Below, piece by piece: positions 55,680-63,912 of a stretch of 64,000 bases of DNA (its first letter is position 1; every line of letters starts with the position of its first letter). A program made the translations under genes and the position numbers. The notes under the pieces are model-generated. The model was given only the letters and a program-made list of their open reading frames with translations, made no database searches and was not told the DNA's origin. The stretch covers positions 124,001-188,000 of the forward strand of contig NZ_FMZJ01000003.1 of assembly GCF_900101455.1 (NCBI RefSeq), written 5' to 3'. The stretch is from Sphingomonas sp. YR710. Lineage in GTDB: Bacteria > Pseudomonadota > Alphaproteobacteria > Sphingomonadales > Sphingomonadaceae.

Positions 55680-57425
55680 TCAGGCGAGGCGAAGGCGGCG
55701 TTCGGCGAAGGCGTACATCGGTCGCCACACCAGCCGGTTGAAACCGAGCACGAACAGCGACATGACCGCGATGCCCAGCGCGACGCGCGGATAATCGCCG
55801 GCCGTCGTTGCCCGCGCGATATAGGTGCCAAGGCCGTGCGCCTCGAGATGGCGGTCACCCCAGGATACCGCCTCCGCCACGATCGCGGCGTTCCACGAAC
55901 CGCCGCTCGCGGTGAGCGCGCCAGTGACATAATAAGGAAAGACCCCCGGAAGCGCGACCTGCCGCCACCATTGCCAGCCGGTGACCCCGAACATGCCGGC
56001 CGCCTCGCGCAGATCGTTGGGAATCGCGCTGGCGCCGGCGATGACGTTGAACAGGATATACCATTGCGTGCCGAGGATCATCAGCGGCGACAACCAGATA
56101 TCGGGGTTCAGATTCCAGCGGACGATCAGGATCACCGCGAAGGGAAACAGCACATTGGCCGGAAAAGCAGCGAGAAACTGCGCCACCGGCTGCAACCGCT
56201 GGGCCCAGACCGGGTTGAGCCCGATCCACACGCCGACCGGTACCCAGATCAGGCTTGCCAGCGCGATCAGCACGATCACGCGCACCATCGTCAGCCCGGC
56301 GAGGCCGAACACCTGAACGATATCGCCGAAGCCCAATGCCGCCAGGACATAGCGCGCCGACCACCAGAACGCGGCCCCGACAGCCAGCACGACGGCGACC
56401 TGCCACAACCGCTCGACGAGCGGATTCGCCTTCGTGCCGCGCACAGCCCGCACCCGCCGCGCGCCCGGATCGAGCGCGAGCAGCACCCGACCGATCCCGG
56501 CGATCGGCGCGAACAGCACCGGCAGCAGGCGGGTCCCGCGCAGCAGATCATAGACCCAGGAGCCCGGCCGATCGCTGCTGGCGGTCTGTTCGAAACGGAA
56601 GCGATCGGCCCAGGCGACGACCGGCCGGAAGAAGAGCTGATCATAAAGGAGGATCACCGCCGCCATCATCGCCACCGCCAGGCCGATCGCCCGAAAATCC
56701 TGCCGCTCGATCGCCAGCGCCAGCCATGATCCGATGCCCGGCAGGGTAACCGTGGTATTGCCGACCGTGATCGCTTCGGAGGCGACGACGAAGAACCATC
56801 CCCCCGACATCGACATCATCGCGTTCCACACCAGCGCCGGGGTCGCGAACGGCAGGTCGAGACGCAGGAAACGCCGGATCGGCGACAGCGCGAAGCTTTG
56901 ACTCACTTCCTCGAGATCGCTCGGGATCGACCGCAGCGACTGATAGAAGCTGAACGCCATGTTCCAAGCCTGGCTGGTAAAGATCGCAAACACCGCCGCC
57001 AGTTCGACACCGAGGATATTGCCCGGAAACAGCCCCATGAAGAAGGTGACCGTGAACGTCAGAAAGCCCAGAATCGGCACCGACTGGAGAATATCGAGCG
57101 CGGGCACGATGATCTGCCCGGCATGGCGGCTCCGCGCGGCCAGCGTTGCCACCACGAGGGTGAAGACCGTCGAGGCCGCAAGCGCCGCGAACATCCGCAG
57201 TACAGTGCGCAGCGCATAATAAGGCAGCAGCATCGGATCGAGCGTCACCGGCTCGAGATGCGGCCGCGCCAGCGGCTCGACCGCGCCCTCCGCGCCGCGG
57301 AACACCAGCAAAGCCAGGCCGGCCAGGATGATGAAGGCAATCGCATCGGCCCGATTGGGCCGGGTCAACCGCATCATCCGTGAGAATGCCGGCAAGACGC
57401 GGATCGGATGTTTCTCCGGGCTCAT
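55680..57425 (-). CDS. ABC transporter permease, double-length (two fused transmembrane domains)
   Basis: A 581-residue membrane protein with two successive BPD_transp_1-type halves. Each carries an EAA-like loop: DLEEVSQSFALSPIRRFLR in the first, LREAAGMFGVTGWQWWRQVA in the second. Normally two separate or identical subunits are used, so this is an internal fusion. ATG 57425 (MSPEKHPIRV) has AGGAGG just upstream. It pairs with the ATPase downstream. No periplasmic binding protein gene is present within 10 kb on either side in this window. Confidence 0.9.
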   Translation of the reverse strand: MSPEKHPIRVLPAFSRMMRLTRPNRADAIAFIILAGLALLVFRGAEGAVEPLARPHLEPVTLDPMLLPYYALRTVLRMFAALAASTVFTLVVATLAARSRHAGQIIVPALDILQSVPILGFLTFTVTFFMGLFPGNILGVELAAVFAIFTSQAWNMAFSFYQSLRSIPSDLEEVSQSFALSPIRRFLRLDLPFATPALVWNAMMSMSGGWFFVVASEAITVGNTTVTLPGIGSWLALAIERQDFRAIGLAVAMMAAVILLYDQLFFRPVVAWADRFRFEQTASSDRPGSWVYDLLRGTRLLPVLFAPIAGIGRVLLALDPGARRVRAVRGTKANPLVERLWQVAVVLAVGAAFWWSARYVLAALGFGDIVQVFGLAGLTMVRVIVLIALASLIWVPVGVWIGLNPVWAQRLQPVAQFLAAFPANVLFPFAVILIVRWNLNPDIWLSPLMILGTQWYILFNVIAGASAIPNDLREAAGMFGVTGWQWWRQVALPGVFPYYVTGALTASGGSWNAAIVAEAVSWGDRHLEAHGLGTYIARATTAGDYPRVALGIAVMSLFVLGFNRLVWRPMYAFAERRLRLA

Positions 57426-57483
57426 CGCGCGCCTCCTGCGCGGGACGTGGCAGCATGCGAATGAAACAGTACCCGGATCATGC

Positions 57484-58815
57484 TCAAAAGGCGCCGTGCA
57501 GACGCAGCGCCAGCACATTCGCGGGCCCGCGATCGCGATTGTAAGCAGGGTGGGCGATGAACTGGTAATCGGCCGTCACGTTGATGCCGCGCAGCGGCTG
57601 CCAGTCATAATAGGCCTCGGCGATCATTTCGGCACCGGGATGGGGAAGCTTGCCGTCGCCGACCAGCACGCCGATCCCGCCCGCGTCCAGATAACGCTCG
57701 TGCGACCGGGAAATCGCGTTGGCGACCGCAGCGAAGCCGATGCTATCGTCGGCACGGCCCCAGCCTTTGCCCTTGATCGCGCCGCCAACCGCCACCGTGC
57801 GATCGATGTCGGTGAAATCATAAGGTTCGATCGCGCCGTCGACGATGCCGGCGCGTGCGAACACGCCGACTGTGTCGCTCACATCCTGTTCGATGTTGAT
57901 ATCGCCGCCCAACCGCGTCGTCCGGCGTCGGACGAGGCCCGTATCGGCCGGCGCACCCGTTACCCCGGCCAGCGCGATGGCATCGTCGAACCGCCCGAAA
58001 TTGCCACGATTGCGGAACACCGTGAGTCGCACCGCCCCCTGCCGGCCGCCGATCCTGTGGCGATGCTCGATCTCGCCGACGAGTTGATACTGGCGGAAAT
58101 CCGTCTCCAGCGTCTCGCCATTAGGCACTTTGGAAAGATTGAACCCACCCAGCCGCAGCGCCCATGGCCCCCGATACCATTCGGCTGCGACGCCATAGGA
58201 ATAGCCCCAGGCATCGGCGGCATAATCGAAGCTGCCCGCATCGACGATCGACCAGTTGAGGAAATCGCCGCGCGGATCATGCGCAAAACGATTGGTGTCG
58301 AAAACATCGCCGATGCCGAGCTTGCCGACAGTCAGCACCAGCCGATCGGCGGCCTGATGACCGGCGAGCTGGTTGGCGGCCGCCGCAACCTCCTGATCCT
58401 CGCCGTCGAGGTCGATCGTCTGGCGAAAGAACAGCCGCTGGAGCCGGACATAGGGGCTGGACTTGCCGACCTTATAGGCTTCCGCGCTCGGAAAGCCGGC
58501 GGCGCCCAGCGTGTTCGACAGCCCGAAGCCCTGATCGACCTCGGGATTTGCCCATAGTTCCGCGCCCGCCCATGGCCGGACACCTACATAGAGCGTCGTA
58601 TCGAACGTCTCTTTCGTCTGGCGCGGCGTCAGGCTGTTCGGCCCCGCATAAGGCGAGCGGAAACCGAACACGCCCTGTGTGACGAATGTCGCCTGCGCAT
58701 GCAGCGCCCAATCCTGTGCCGCGTCTTTCGGCTGAGCGGCTTCCTGCGCAAATGCGGGAGCCATGGCGGCTGCCAGGCCAAGCACCGCCAGGCCGGAAAA
58801 TATCCAGATGCGCAT
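57484..58815 (-). CDS. Carbohydrate-selective porin, OprB family
   Basis: A 443-residue outer-membrane protein. The signal peptide is MRIWIFSGLAVLGLAAAMAPAFAQ. The barrel has alternating aromatic-rich strands (ADAWGYSYGVAAEWY, AVRLTVFRNRGNFGRFDDAI, GVFARAGIVDG) and ends ANVLALRLHGAF with the terminal phenylalanine. OprB porins admit sugars or other polar solutes. It lies just upstream of the permease gene (58 bases) and is probably cotranscribed with the ABC importer, giving the outer-membrane part of the route. Confidence 0.86.
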   Translation of the reverse strand: MRIWIFSGLAVLGLAAAMAPAFAQEAAQPKDAAQDWALHAQATFVTQGVFGFRSPYAGPNSLTPRQTKETFDTTLYVGVRPWAGAELWANPEVDQGFGLSNTLGAAGFPSAEAYKVGKSSPYVRLQRLFFRQTIDLDGEDQEVAAAANQLAGHQAADRLVLTVGKLGIGDVFDTNRFAHDPRGDFLNWSIVDAGSFDYAADAWGYSYGVAAEWYRGPWALRLGGFNLSKVPNGETLETDFRQYQLVGEIEHRHRIGGRQGAVRLTVFRNRGNFGRFDDAIALAGVTGAPADTGLVRRRTTRLGGDINIEQDVSDTVGVFARAGIVDGAIEPYDFTDIDRTVAVGGAIKGKGWGRADDSIGFAAVANAISRSHERYLDAGGIGVLVGDGKLPHPGAEMIAEAYYDWQPLRGINVTADYQFIAHPAYNRDRGPANVLALRLHGAF

Positions 58816-59184
58816 CGAATGCCCCTTTTTCGTCGCCCTAGCGCCGAACCATGACAAAGCGAATATCGATGCTGGGCATGCACGAGCCCCTGACAACAGG
58901 CTGGCTCGGACAAAGAAGTGCGTTCGGGATCAGGGGCATGGCGGAATCCTTATCGGAACTCGGTTGAACCGAACCCCGAAGGTGCCGCCCGCAATCAGCC
59001 TGCCGGCCGACCTTCGAACAACGGCCTCTTCCGGGCCCGGCATAGACCGGCGATGATCGGCAGCGAGGCTATGCCTCTACTGTCGCCTTCGTCGGTCGGG
59101 GGGCTAGATCGGCTGTTCATTGTTTTTCCAGACGCGGGTCGAGGGTCTTATCGGGCCGCCACCGGCGACTCGACACATCGCGCC
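58816..59184. other. Intergenic region between the porin and the RcnR/FrmR-type regulator
   Basis: About 370 bases with no gene that I can support. It should hold the porin promoter (minus strand) and the promoter of the regulator, whose operator begins at 59185. A plus-strand frame over 58918-59223 lacks a ribosome binding site and any recognisable motif. Confidence 0.5.
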
Positions 59185-59205
59185 ATATACCCTAGGGGGG
59201 TATAT
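59185..59205. promoter_or_regulatory. Operator of the RcnR/FrmR-family regulator
   Basis: ATATACCCTAGGGGGGTATAT: ATATACCC and GGGTATAT flank TAGGG in a near-palindrome with a G-tract. This is the TA-rich inverted repeat around a G/C-tract typical of operators recognised by RcnR/FrmR/CsoR-family repressors. It ends 14 bases before the regulator's start codon, so autoregulation is likely. No second copy was seen before another gene in the window. Confidence 0.75.
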
Positions 59206-59219
59206 TATCAAGGTATCAG

Positions 59220-59510
59220 ATGAGCGGGAAGATGAGCCACGTCGCGAAGGAAAAGCAGAAGCTGCTCAACCGGTTGAAAAGGCTGCGCGGGCAACTAGAA
59301 GCGATCGAACGTGCTGTGGAAGCCGACACCGAATGCGCGCGCGTATTGCAGCAGGCGACATCGTGCAGGGGGGCGCTGGACGGATTTATCGCCGAGGTGA
59401 TCGAGGATCATATCCGCGAGCATATGCTCGATCCGGATGCCCCGCGCGACGATCCGCGCACCCAGGCAGCCGAAGAGCTTGTCGCCATCGTCCACGCCTA
59501 TCTGACGTGA
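59220..59510 (+). CDS. RcnR/FrmR-family metal- or formaldehyde-sensing repressor
   Basis: A 96-residue helical-bundle repressor. From ATG 59220 the sensor residues are H7, C39, H64 and H68. If translation starts at the second methionine (59232, MSHVAKEKQKLL) they become H3, C35, H60 and H64, exactly the Ni/Co ligand set of E. coli RcnR; FrmR shares only C35 and H60. A further cysteine (C49) is unusual. AAGG lies 6-7 bases before 59220, which favours the longer form, while homology favours the shorter. No efflux pump or formaldehyde dehydrogenase follows; a strong hairpin ends the transcript, so the gene appears monocistronic. Confidence 0.88.
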   Translation: MSGKMSHVAKEKQKLLNRLKRLRGQLEAIERAVEADTECARVLQQATSCRGALDGFIAEVIEDHIREHMLDPDAPRDDPRTQAAEELVAIVHAYLT

Positions 59511-59537
59511 GACGGATCGGCGCTTTGGCGGGAGGAT

Positions 59538-59567
59538 GACCAGCCAGATGATGTCATCTGGCTGGTC
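59538..59567. terminator. Perfect 14-bp hairpin after the regulator gene
   Basis: GACCAGCCAGATGA (59538-59551), TG, TCATCTGGCTGGTC (59554-59567): a perfect stem, followed by AATTCTAAAG, so a weak T-tract at best. It lies between two converging genes and can act in both directions. Confidence 0.7.
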
Positions 59568-59630
59568 AATTCTAAAGCAGGGAATGGCTGTGGCGCACGC
59601 AATCCGCGTCAACCGTGCGGCGATCCAGCC

Positions 59631-60014
59631 TTATCCCTTCGGCATCGCGTACAGCGCACACAGCTTATGGCCGTCCGGATCGCGCAGATAGGCTAGGTAC
59701 AGCGCGGGAGGGCCAGGGCGCACGCCGGGGGCATCCTCGATCGCCGTGCCGCCGCTTTCGACGCCCGCCTTATGCCAGGCATCGGCCTGCTGCGGGCTCT
59801 CCACCGCGAAGCCGATCGTGCCGCCATTGCTGATCGTCGCCGGATTGCCGTCGATCGGCTTGGTGACCAACAGCATGCCGCCCTTGTGCAGATAGATCAG
59901 GCGGCCTTTGCCATCCTCGATCGCGGGCTTGCCGCCCATCGCACCCAATAGCGCGTCATAAAAGATTTTGGATCGGGCGATGTCGTTGCTGCCGATCGTG
60001 ATGTGACTGAACAT
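59631..60014 (-). CDS. VOC/glyoxalase-like family protein
   Basis: A 127-residue protein of the vicinal-oxygen-chelate fold. Seen: MFSHITIGSNDIARSKIFYDALL with the first metal-ligand histidine, then TIGFAVESPQQADAWHKAG and the closing YLAYLRDPDGHKLCAL. The glutamate at the usual last ligand position is replaced by the surrounding HKLC, so metal binding is uncertain. Substrate unknown. It is downstream of the monooxygenase-like gene on the same strand (103 bases), perhaps in one transcript. Confidence 0.83.
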   Translation of the reverse strand: MFSHITIGSNDIARSKIFYDALLGAMGGKPAIEDGKGRLIYLHKGGMLLVTKPIDGNPATISNGGTIGFAVESPQQADAWHKAGVESGGTAIEDAPGVRPGPPALYLAYLRDPDGHKLCALYAMPKG

Positions 60015-60117
60015 GCTTGCTGCTCTCCTTCGGCCGCAGGGTTGCCCAGCGGCCAGATTGCGTCAAGCATTTGAAGGGAGCCCGCGATCTTTTCGCGCGC
60101 CTCCCGCAAAACCCGGC

Positions 60118-60432
60118 TCAGGCGGCCAGCCGGGGATAGGCCCCCTCCTCGACGAAGCTCGCCAGCCCGATATCGCCCGCGATCAGCGGAGCGAGATCGT
60201 CGACGACATCGCCCACCGCCGGCGCGCGGAAGAAAGCGGCGGCATCATCGGGGCTGCGCCAGCGCGCATGGAGCAGCCAGGTCGCCGGATCCCCGTCGGC
60301 CCGGCGCACGGCACAATTCTGGCACCCCGGCCCGGCACGACCGATCGCACCCAGGCGATCGAGCTGCGCCCCCAGCGCGTCGGCGCAACCGGGGCGAGCG
60401 CGAAAAATGGCGATCACGGTGCTGTGCGGCAT
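60118..60432 (-). CDS. Antibiotic biosynthesis monooxygenase (ABM)-fold protein
   Basis: A 104-residue ferredoxin-like protein: STVIAIFRARPGCADALGAQLDRL, then GCQNCAVRRADGDPATWLLHARWRSPDDAAAFF, the pattern of small ABM-domain quinol monooxygenases or their relatives. ATG 60432 (MPHSTV) is chosen because AGGAGA lies 7 bases before it; ATG 60438 is too close. It is divergent from an AraC regulator that may control it. Substrate unknown. Confidence 0.8.
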   Translation of the reverse strand: MPHSTVIAIFRARPGCADALGAQLDRLGAIGRAGPGCQNCAVRRADGDPATWLLHARWRSPDDAAAFFRAPAVGDVVDDLAPLIAGDIGLASFVEEGAYPRLAA

Positions 60433-60595
60433 GATCATTCTCCTGTTCGGGGATGTGGCTGAGCTTCGAATATGCCGGCTATGGTCGCGAACCCGATAGC
60501 CCGATGCTCCGCAGTCCTTGCACGATCCTGCAAGTCGCCACGAATCCGCACCCAATCGACTTGCGCAGGCGGTGCCCAGCTTTCATCATATTGCC

Positions 60596-61504
60596 ATGGA
60601 AAGTGCCGAATCCTCGCTGGCCGAGCTGCAGTCGCTGATTGGACGATTCAGCGGGGAGGGCAATACGCCCACCATCATTCCGCGCGTCTCGCTGTCGCGC
60701 GTCACGGCCCCCACCACGCCGATCCGCACGGTCTATGAACCGGCGCTCTGCGTCGTTGTGCAGGGCCGCAAACAGGCGATGCTCGGCAATCAGCGCTATA
60801 TTTATGATGGCGCCCAATATCTGATCGTCTCGGTCGACCTGCCGATCCTGGGCGGGGTGATCGAAGCCAGCGCGGACAAGCCCTTTCTCGGCTTCCGGCT
60901 GACGCTGGATCCCGCGATGCTGTCGGCGATGCTGCTGGAGATGCCGGCGTTGGCCGCGGGGCCACCCGCGGCCGGGCTGACGCTGAGCCCGCTGACGACC
61001 GAGCTGATCGATCCGATCCTGCGGATGGTGCGGCTGGTTGCGCGGCCCGACGATATCGCGATGCTCGCGCCGCTGGCCGAACGCGAAATCCTCTATCGGC
61101 TGCTACAGGGGCCGCAGAGCGGAATGCTCCGCCAGATCGCGATGGCCGACAGCCGGCTGTCGCAGATCAACCGCGCGATCGGCTGGATCAAGCGCCATTA
61201 CAAGGCGCCATTCCGCATCGAAAGCGTGGCCGAGGCGGCGCGGATGAGCCCGTCATCGCTCCACCACCATTTCCGCGCGGTGACATCGATGAGCCCGCTG
61301 CAATATCAAAAGCAGATCCGGTTGCAGGAGGCACGCCGCCTGATCCTGGCCAGCCATGCCGATGCCGCCACCGCGGGCTTCAGCGTGGGATATGAAAGCC
61401 CGTCCCAATTCAGCCGCGAATATCGCCGGCTGTTCGGCGAGCCGCCGGTCCGCGATGCCGCGCGGCTGCGCTCGGTTTCCGAGGCCGAACGATCGGTGGC
61501 GTGA
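60596..61504 (+). CDS. AraC-family transcriptional regulator
   Basis: A 302-residue regulator. The N-terminal AraC_N-type ligand domain reads TVYEPALCVVVQGRKQAML and YLIVSVDLPILGGVIEAS. The C-terminal domain has two helix-turn-helix motifs, VAEAARMSPSSLHHHFRAVTSM and a second around AGFSVGYESPSQFSREYRRLFG. ATG 60596 begins the conserved region. It lies divergently to the ABM gene with 163 bases between starts, the usual layout for a regulator and its target. Ligand unknown. Confidence 0.93.
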   Translation: MESAESSLAELQSLIGRFSGEGNTPTIIPRVSLSRVTAPTTPIRTVYEPALCVVVQGRKQAMLGNQRYIYDGAQYLIVSVDLPILGGVIEASADKPFLGFRLTLDPAMLSAMLLEMPALAAGPPAAGLTLSPLTTELIDPILRMVRLVARPDDIAMLAPLAEREILYRLLQGPQSGMLRQIAMADSRLSQINRAIGWIKRHYKAPFRIESVAEAARMSPSSLHHHFRAVTSMSPLQYQKQIRLQEARRLILASHADAATAGFSVGYESPSQFSREYRRLFGEPPVRDAARLRSVSEAERSVA

Positions 61505-61548
61505 AAAGCCGCCATAAGACTGCGGCATTTACGCATTCGATCTACCTC

Positions 61549-61680
61549 AATTCCTCCTCGAGCTTGCTCGGGGAGGGGGACCATCCGCAGGATGGTGGAG
61601 GGGCGCCGCAACAGCGGCGGCTGCGCCACCGCCCCCTCCACCGCCTTCGGCGGTCCCCCTCCCCGTTCCGGGGAGGAATT
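61549..61680. repeat. Long composite palindrome of the CCTCCCCGAGC family
   Basis: Outer arms AATTCCTCCTCGAGC...GGGGGACC (from 61549) and GGTCCCCCTCCCC...GGAGGAATT (to 61680) pair. Inside lie three further hairpins: CCATCC/GGATGG (about 61581-61595), a GCCGC/GCGGC stem near 61604-61619, and ACCGCC TTC GGCGGT (61640-61654). It lies between the converging AraC and Ppx/GppA genes. The end arms match the elements at 21003-21034 and 24473-24497, indicating one mobile or amplified family. Confidence 0.8.
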
Positions 61681-61693
61681 GGAGGGTCGCCCC

Positions 61694-63196
61694 CTACCCC
61701 CGCGTCGTCAGCTTCGGCGCCCGGCCGAAGGCCGCAGCCAGGATCTTCAGCCGCCGCTCGACCGCCTCGCCATAAAGCGTGAGATTGTCGGGCTCCAGCC
61801 CGAGCGTGAGGTTCGCCGCATCGATCGCGACATGGCTGGCGACCAGCGCATCCGCCACGCCGCCGCTCAACCGCTGGCCGAGGCGAATCGCCAGCCCCCA
61901 GCGTTCGGCCATCGCGCGATCCTCGGGCGAGCAGAGCCGCTCGACGATCGGGTCCACGCCCGGCCCGGCGAAACTGACATAGAGCGCATGCGCCATCATC
62001 GCGCGGCCGCGCGCATCGACCCCGACCCAATTGCCGTGGAGCGCGGTATCGAGCCCGCGTTCGGCGCGAAATTCGGGATGGGCACGCCAGCCGACATCGG
62101 CAAGCAGGCAGGACGCATGCCGCAGCAGCGCATCGGCCGCACTCTCCCCCGCGAACAACGGCGCGATCCAGCGATCGAGCAGATCGCCATGTTCGACGAA
62201 CCGCCCCTGCCGGCGCCCTTCCTCGCGCGTGGCGGCGATCAGCGGATGCTGCGCGCGCAGGAATTCGGTCAGCCCGCCATAGAGCAGCCCTTCGCGCAGC
62301 CCATAAGCCGATATGATCAGCTCGCTCGCCCCCAGATGGCGGGTAACGTGCGAGAGCAGGGCCGCGCCATGCTTGAGCATCGGAATGCGCGAACCCGAAA
62401 GCCCCGCCACGTCGCGCAGCCTTTTGCGATCGAGCTGCGCGAGCACCCGCACCAGATGCTGGGCATTGGCCTGCTCCATCCGATAATGGTGGAGGATCGG
62501 CAGCGGATAATCGTTGAGGTGCATATCGACACGCGCGAGCGATCGCCACGATCCGCCGACCATATAGAAGGGCAGGCCCTTGCCGCGCCCTACCCAGCCG
62601 CTTTTCTTCAGCGCCTTGGCCACCACCGCGCCCATCGCGCGCGGCCCCTTCGCCTTCATCGCATCGAGCCGCAGCACGCCGAGCGGAAACGAGCTCGTCT
62701 CGTGCACCACGCCCTGGCCGATCCGCACCAGTTCCAGGCTGCCGCCGCCCAGATCGCCGACGATGCCATCCGCTTCGGGAATCGCCGCGAGCACGCCGAG
62801 GCCCGCGCTCCGCGCCTCATCCTCGCCGGACAGCAATTCGGGTTGCAGCCCCAGATCGAGCACGCGATCGAGGAACATGCGGCCATTGGAGGCCTCGCGC
62901 ACGGCCGCGGTGGCCACGGTGCGTGGATGCGGCACCCCCATCTGCTCGGACAGTCGCTGAAAGCGGGCGAGCGACACCAGCGCGCGTTCGATCGCCTGCG
63001 GATCGATCATCCCGTCGCGCGAAACGCCCTTGCCCAGGCCCGCCATCACCTTTTCGTTGAACAGGATCGCCGGAATCCGCGCCGGGCCATCATAAATGAC
63101 GAGGCGGATCGAATTGGAGCCGATATCGATGATGCCCGCCCTGCCCTCGCCAGAAGATGACGGGCTCGAGCGGCGAAATATCGGAACCGATGACAT
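61694..63196 (-). CDS. Ppx/GppA family phosphatase
   Basis: A 500-residue enzyme of the ASKHA fold. Seen: GIIDIGSNSIRLVIYDG, the phosphate loop region VATAAVREASNG, GVLAAIPEADGIVGDLGGGSLELVRIG and SSFPLGVLRLDA. Family members hydrolyse polyphosphate (Ppx) or pppGpp (GppA); the C-terminal half contains the HD-like portion (ALLRHASCLLADVGWRAHP). Which activity it has cannot be told. The first 15 residues are a poorly conserved leader; a later start is possible. Confidence 0.92.
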   Translation of the reverse strand: MSSVPIFRRSSPSSSGEGRAGIIDIGSNSIRLVIYDGPARIPAILFNEKVMAGLGKGVSRDGMIDPQAIERALVSLARFQRLSEQMGVPHPRTVATAAVREASNGRMFLDRVLDLGLQPELLSGEDEARSAGLGVLAAIPEADGIVGDLGGGSLELVRIGQGVVHETSSFPLGVLRLDAMKAKGPRAMGAVVAKALKKSGWVGRGKGLPFYMVGGSWRSLARVDMHLNDYPLPILHHYRMEQANAQHLVRVLAQLDRKRLRDVAGLSGSRIPMLKHGAALLSHVTRHLGASELIISAYGLREGLLYGGLTEFLRAQHPLIAATREEGRRQGRFVEHGDLLDRWIAPLFAGESAADALLRHASCLLADVGWRAHPEFRAERGLDTALHGNWVGVDARGRAMMAHALYVSFAGPGVDPIVERLCSPEDRAMAERWGLAIRLGQRLSGGVADALVASHVAIDAANLTLGLEPDNLTLYGEAVERRLKILAAAFGRAPKLTTRG

Positions 63197-63226
63197 TGGC
63201 GGGTCGATAGCCGATTTTCGCGGATG

Positions 63227-63256
63227 TTCAAACGGCGCGATTTCAAACGGCGCGAT
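63227..63256. repeat. Tandem 15-bp duplication
   Basis: TTCAAACGGCGCGAT occurs twice back to back (63227-63241 and 63242-63256) in the 92-base gap between the Ppx/GppA start and the next gene's end. Probably a slippage duplication, possibly polymorphic. Confidence 0.8.
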
Positions 63257-63288
63257 TCAGATCCCCGCCGACCGGCGCGGCGGACCGC

Positions 63289-63894
63289 TCAGCCAACCGC
63301 CTTCGCGCGGGCATAACGCGTCGCCGACAGCGCATCGGAAACGGCGGATACCTTGTTGTCCTTGAAGCCCGCCGCCCGCATATACGCGCGCACCGCGCCG
63401 TCGCCGATCGATGCGCGCGGCCCCTTGCCATGGACGATCCAGACCGGCCCGGAAATACGCGCCGCTTCATAAGCCGCCAGCGCGCGATCGAGCGCCCCGC
63501 TATCGCCGACCACCGCGAGCGCGAGCGCCGCATCCGCCGGCCCGTCCGCCCGATTTCCGCCCAGCGCCGCGATCAGCGCGGGATCGTCGACCGCGCCGAT
63601 CACCCAGACCTTCGCCGCCGCCCCGAGACCCAGCTTGTGCGCGAGCGACGGCGGCGGAGTCGCGATCTTCTTCGCCCATCGCGCCGCGACATTCTCGCCA
63701 AGCTCCAGCACAATCGCCTCACCGCCGACGCGGAAGGAGAGCGCCCCGCCCTCGGCGCGCAGATCGGCGATCGCCGCAATCGGGATCGTCCGCCGGATAC
63801 CGCCGCGCAGGATCAGTTCGCGTGATTCGAGCAGCGCGCGAACCTCGGCGGAGCCATCTGCCATCCGGCAAGTGCAGTTGGCCTCAAGCCCCAT
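63289..63894 (-). CDS. Conserved hypothetical protein
   Basis: A 201-residue soluble protein. The N-terminal part looks like a beta-rich domain (AEVRALLESRELILRGGIRR, LSFRVGGEAIVLELG). The C-terminal part is a Rossmann-like segment (LAHKLGLGAAAKVWVIGAVDD, GPVWIVHGKGP, GDGAVRAYMRAAGFKDNKVSAVS), loosely like DUF3052 proteins of unknown function. It is on the same strand as Ppx/GppA, 92 bases upstream. Start ATG 63894; GTG starts downstream are possible. Function not inferred. Confidence 0.68.
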   Translation of the reverse strand: MGLEANCTCRMADGSAEVRALLESRELILRGGIRRTIPIAAIADLRAEGGALSFRVGGEAIVLELGENVAARWAKKIATPPPSLAHKLGLGAAAKVWVIGAVDDPALIAALGGNRADGPADAALALAVVGDSGALDRALAAYEAARISGPVWIVHGKGPRASIGDGAVRAYMRAAGFKDNKVSAVSDALSATRYARAKAVG

Positions 63895-63912
63895 CGGGCC
63901 GGAGCCGGATCG

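Noticed and set aside
59185-59205. The palindrome as a simple terminator hairpin
   Set aside because: Its TACCC/GGGTA symmetry around a G-tract, directly before an RcnR/FrmR-family gene, fits an operator far better, and it lies upstream of a start codon.
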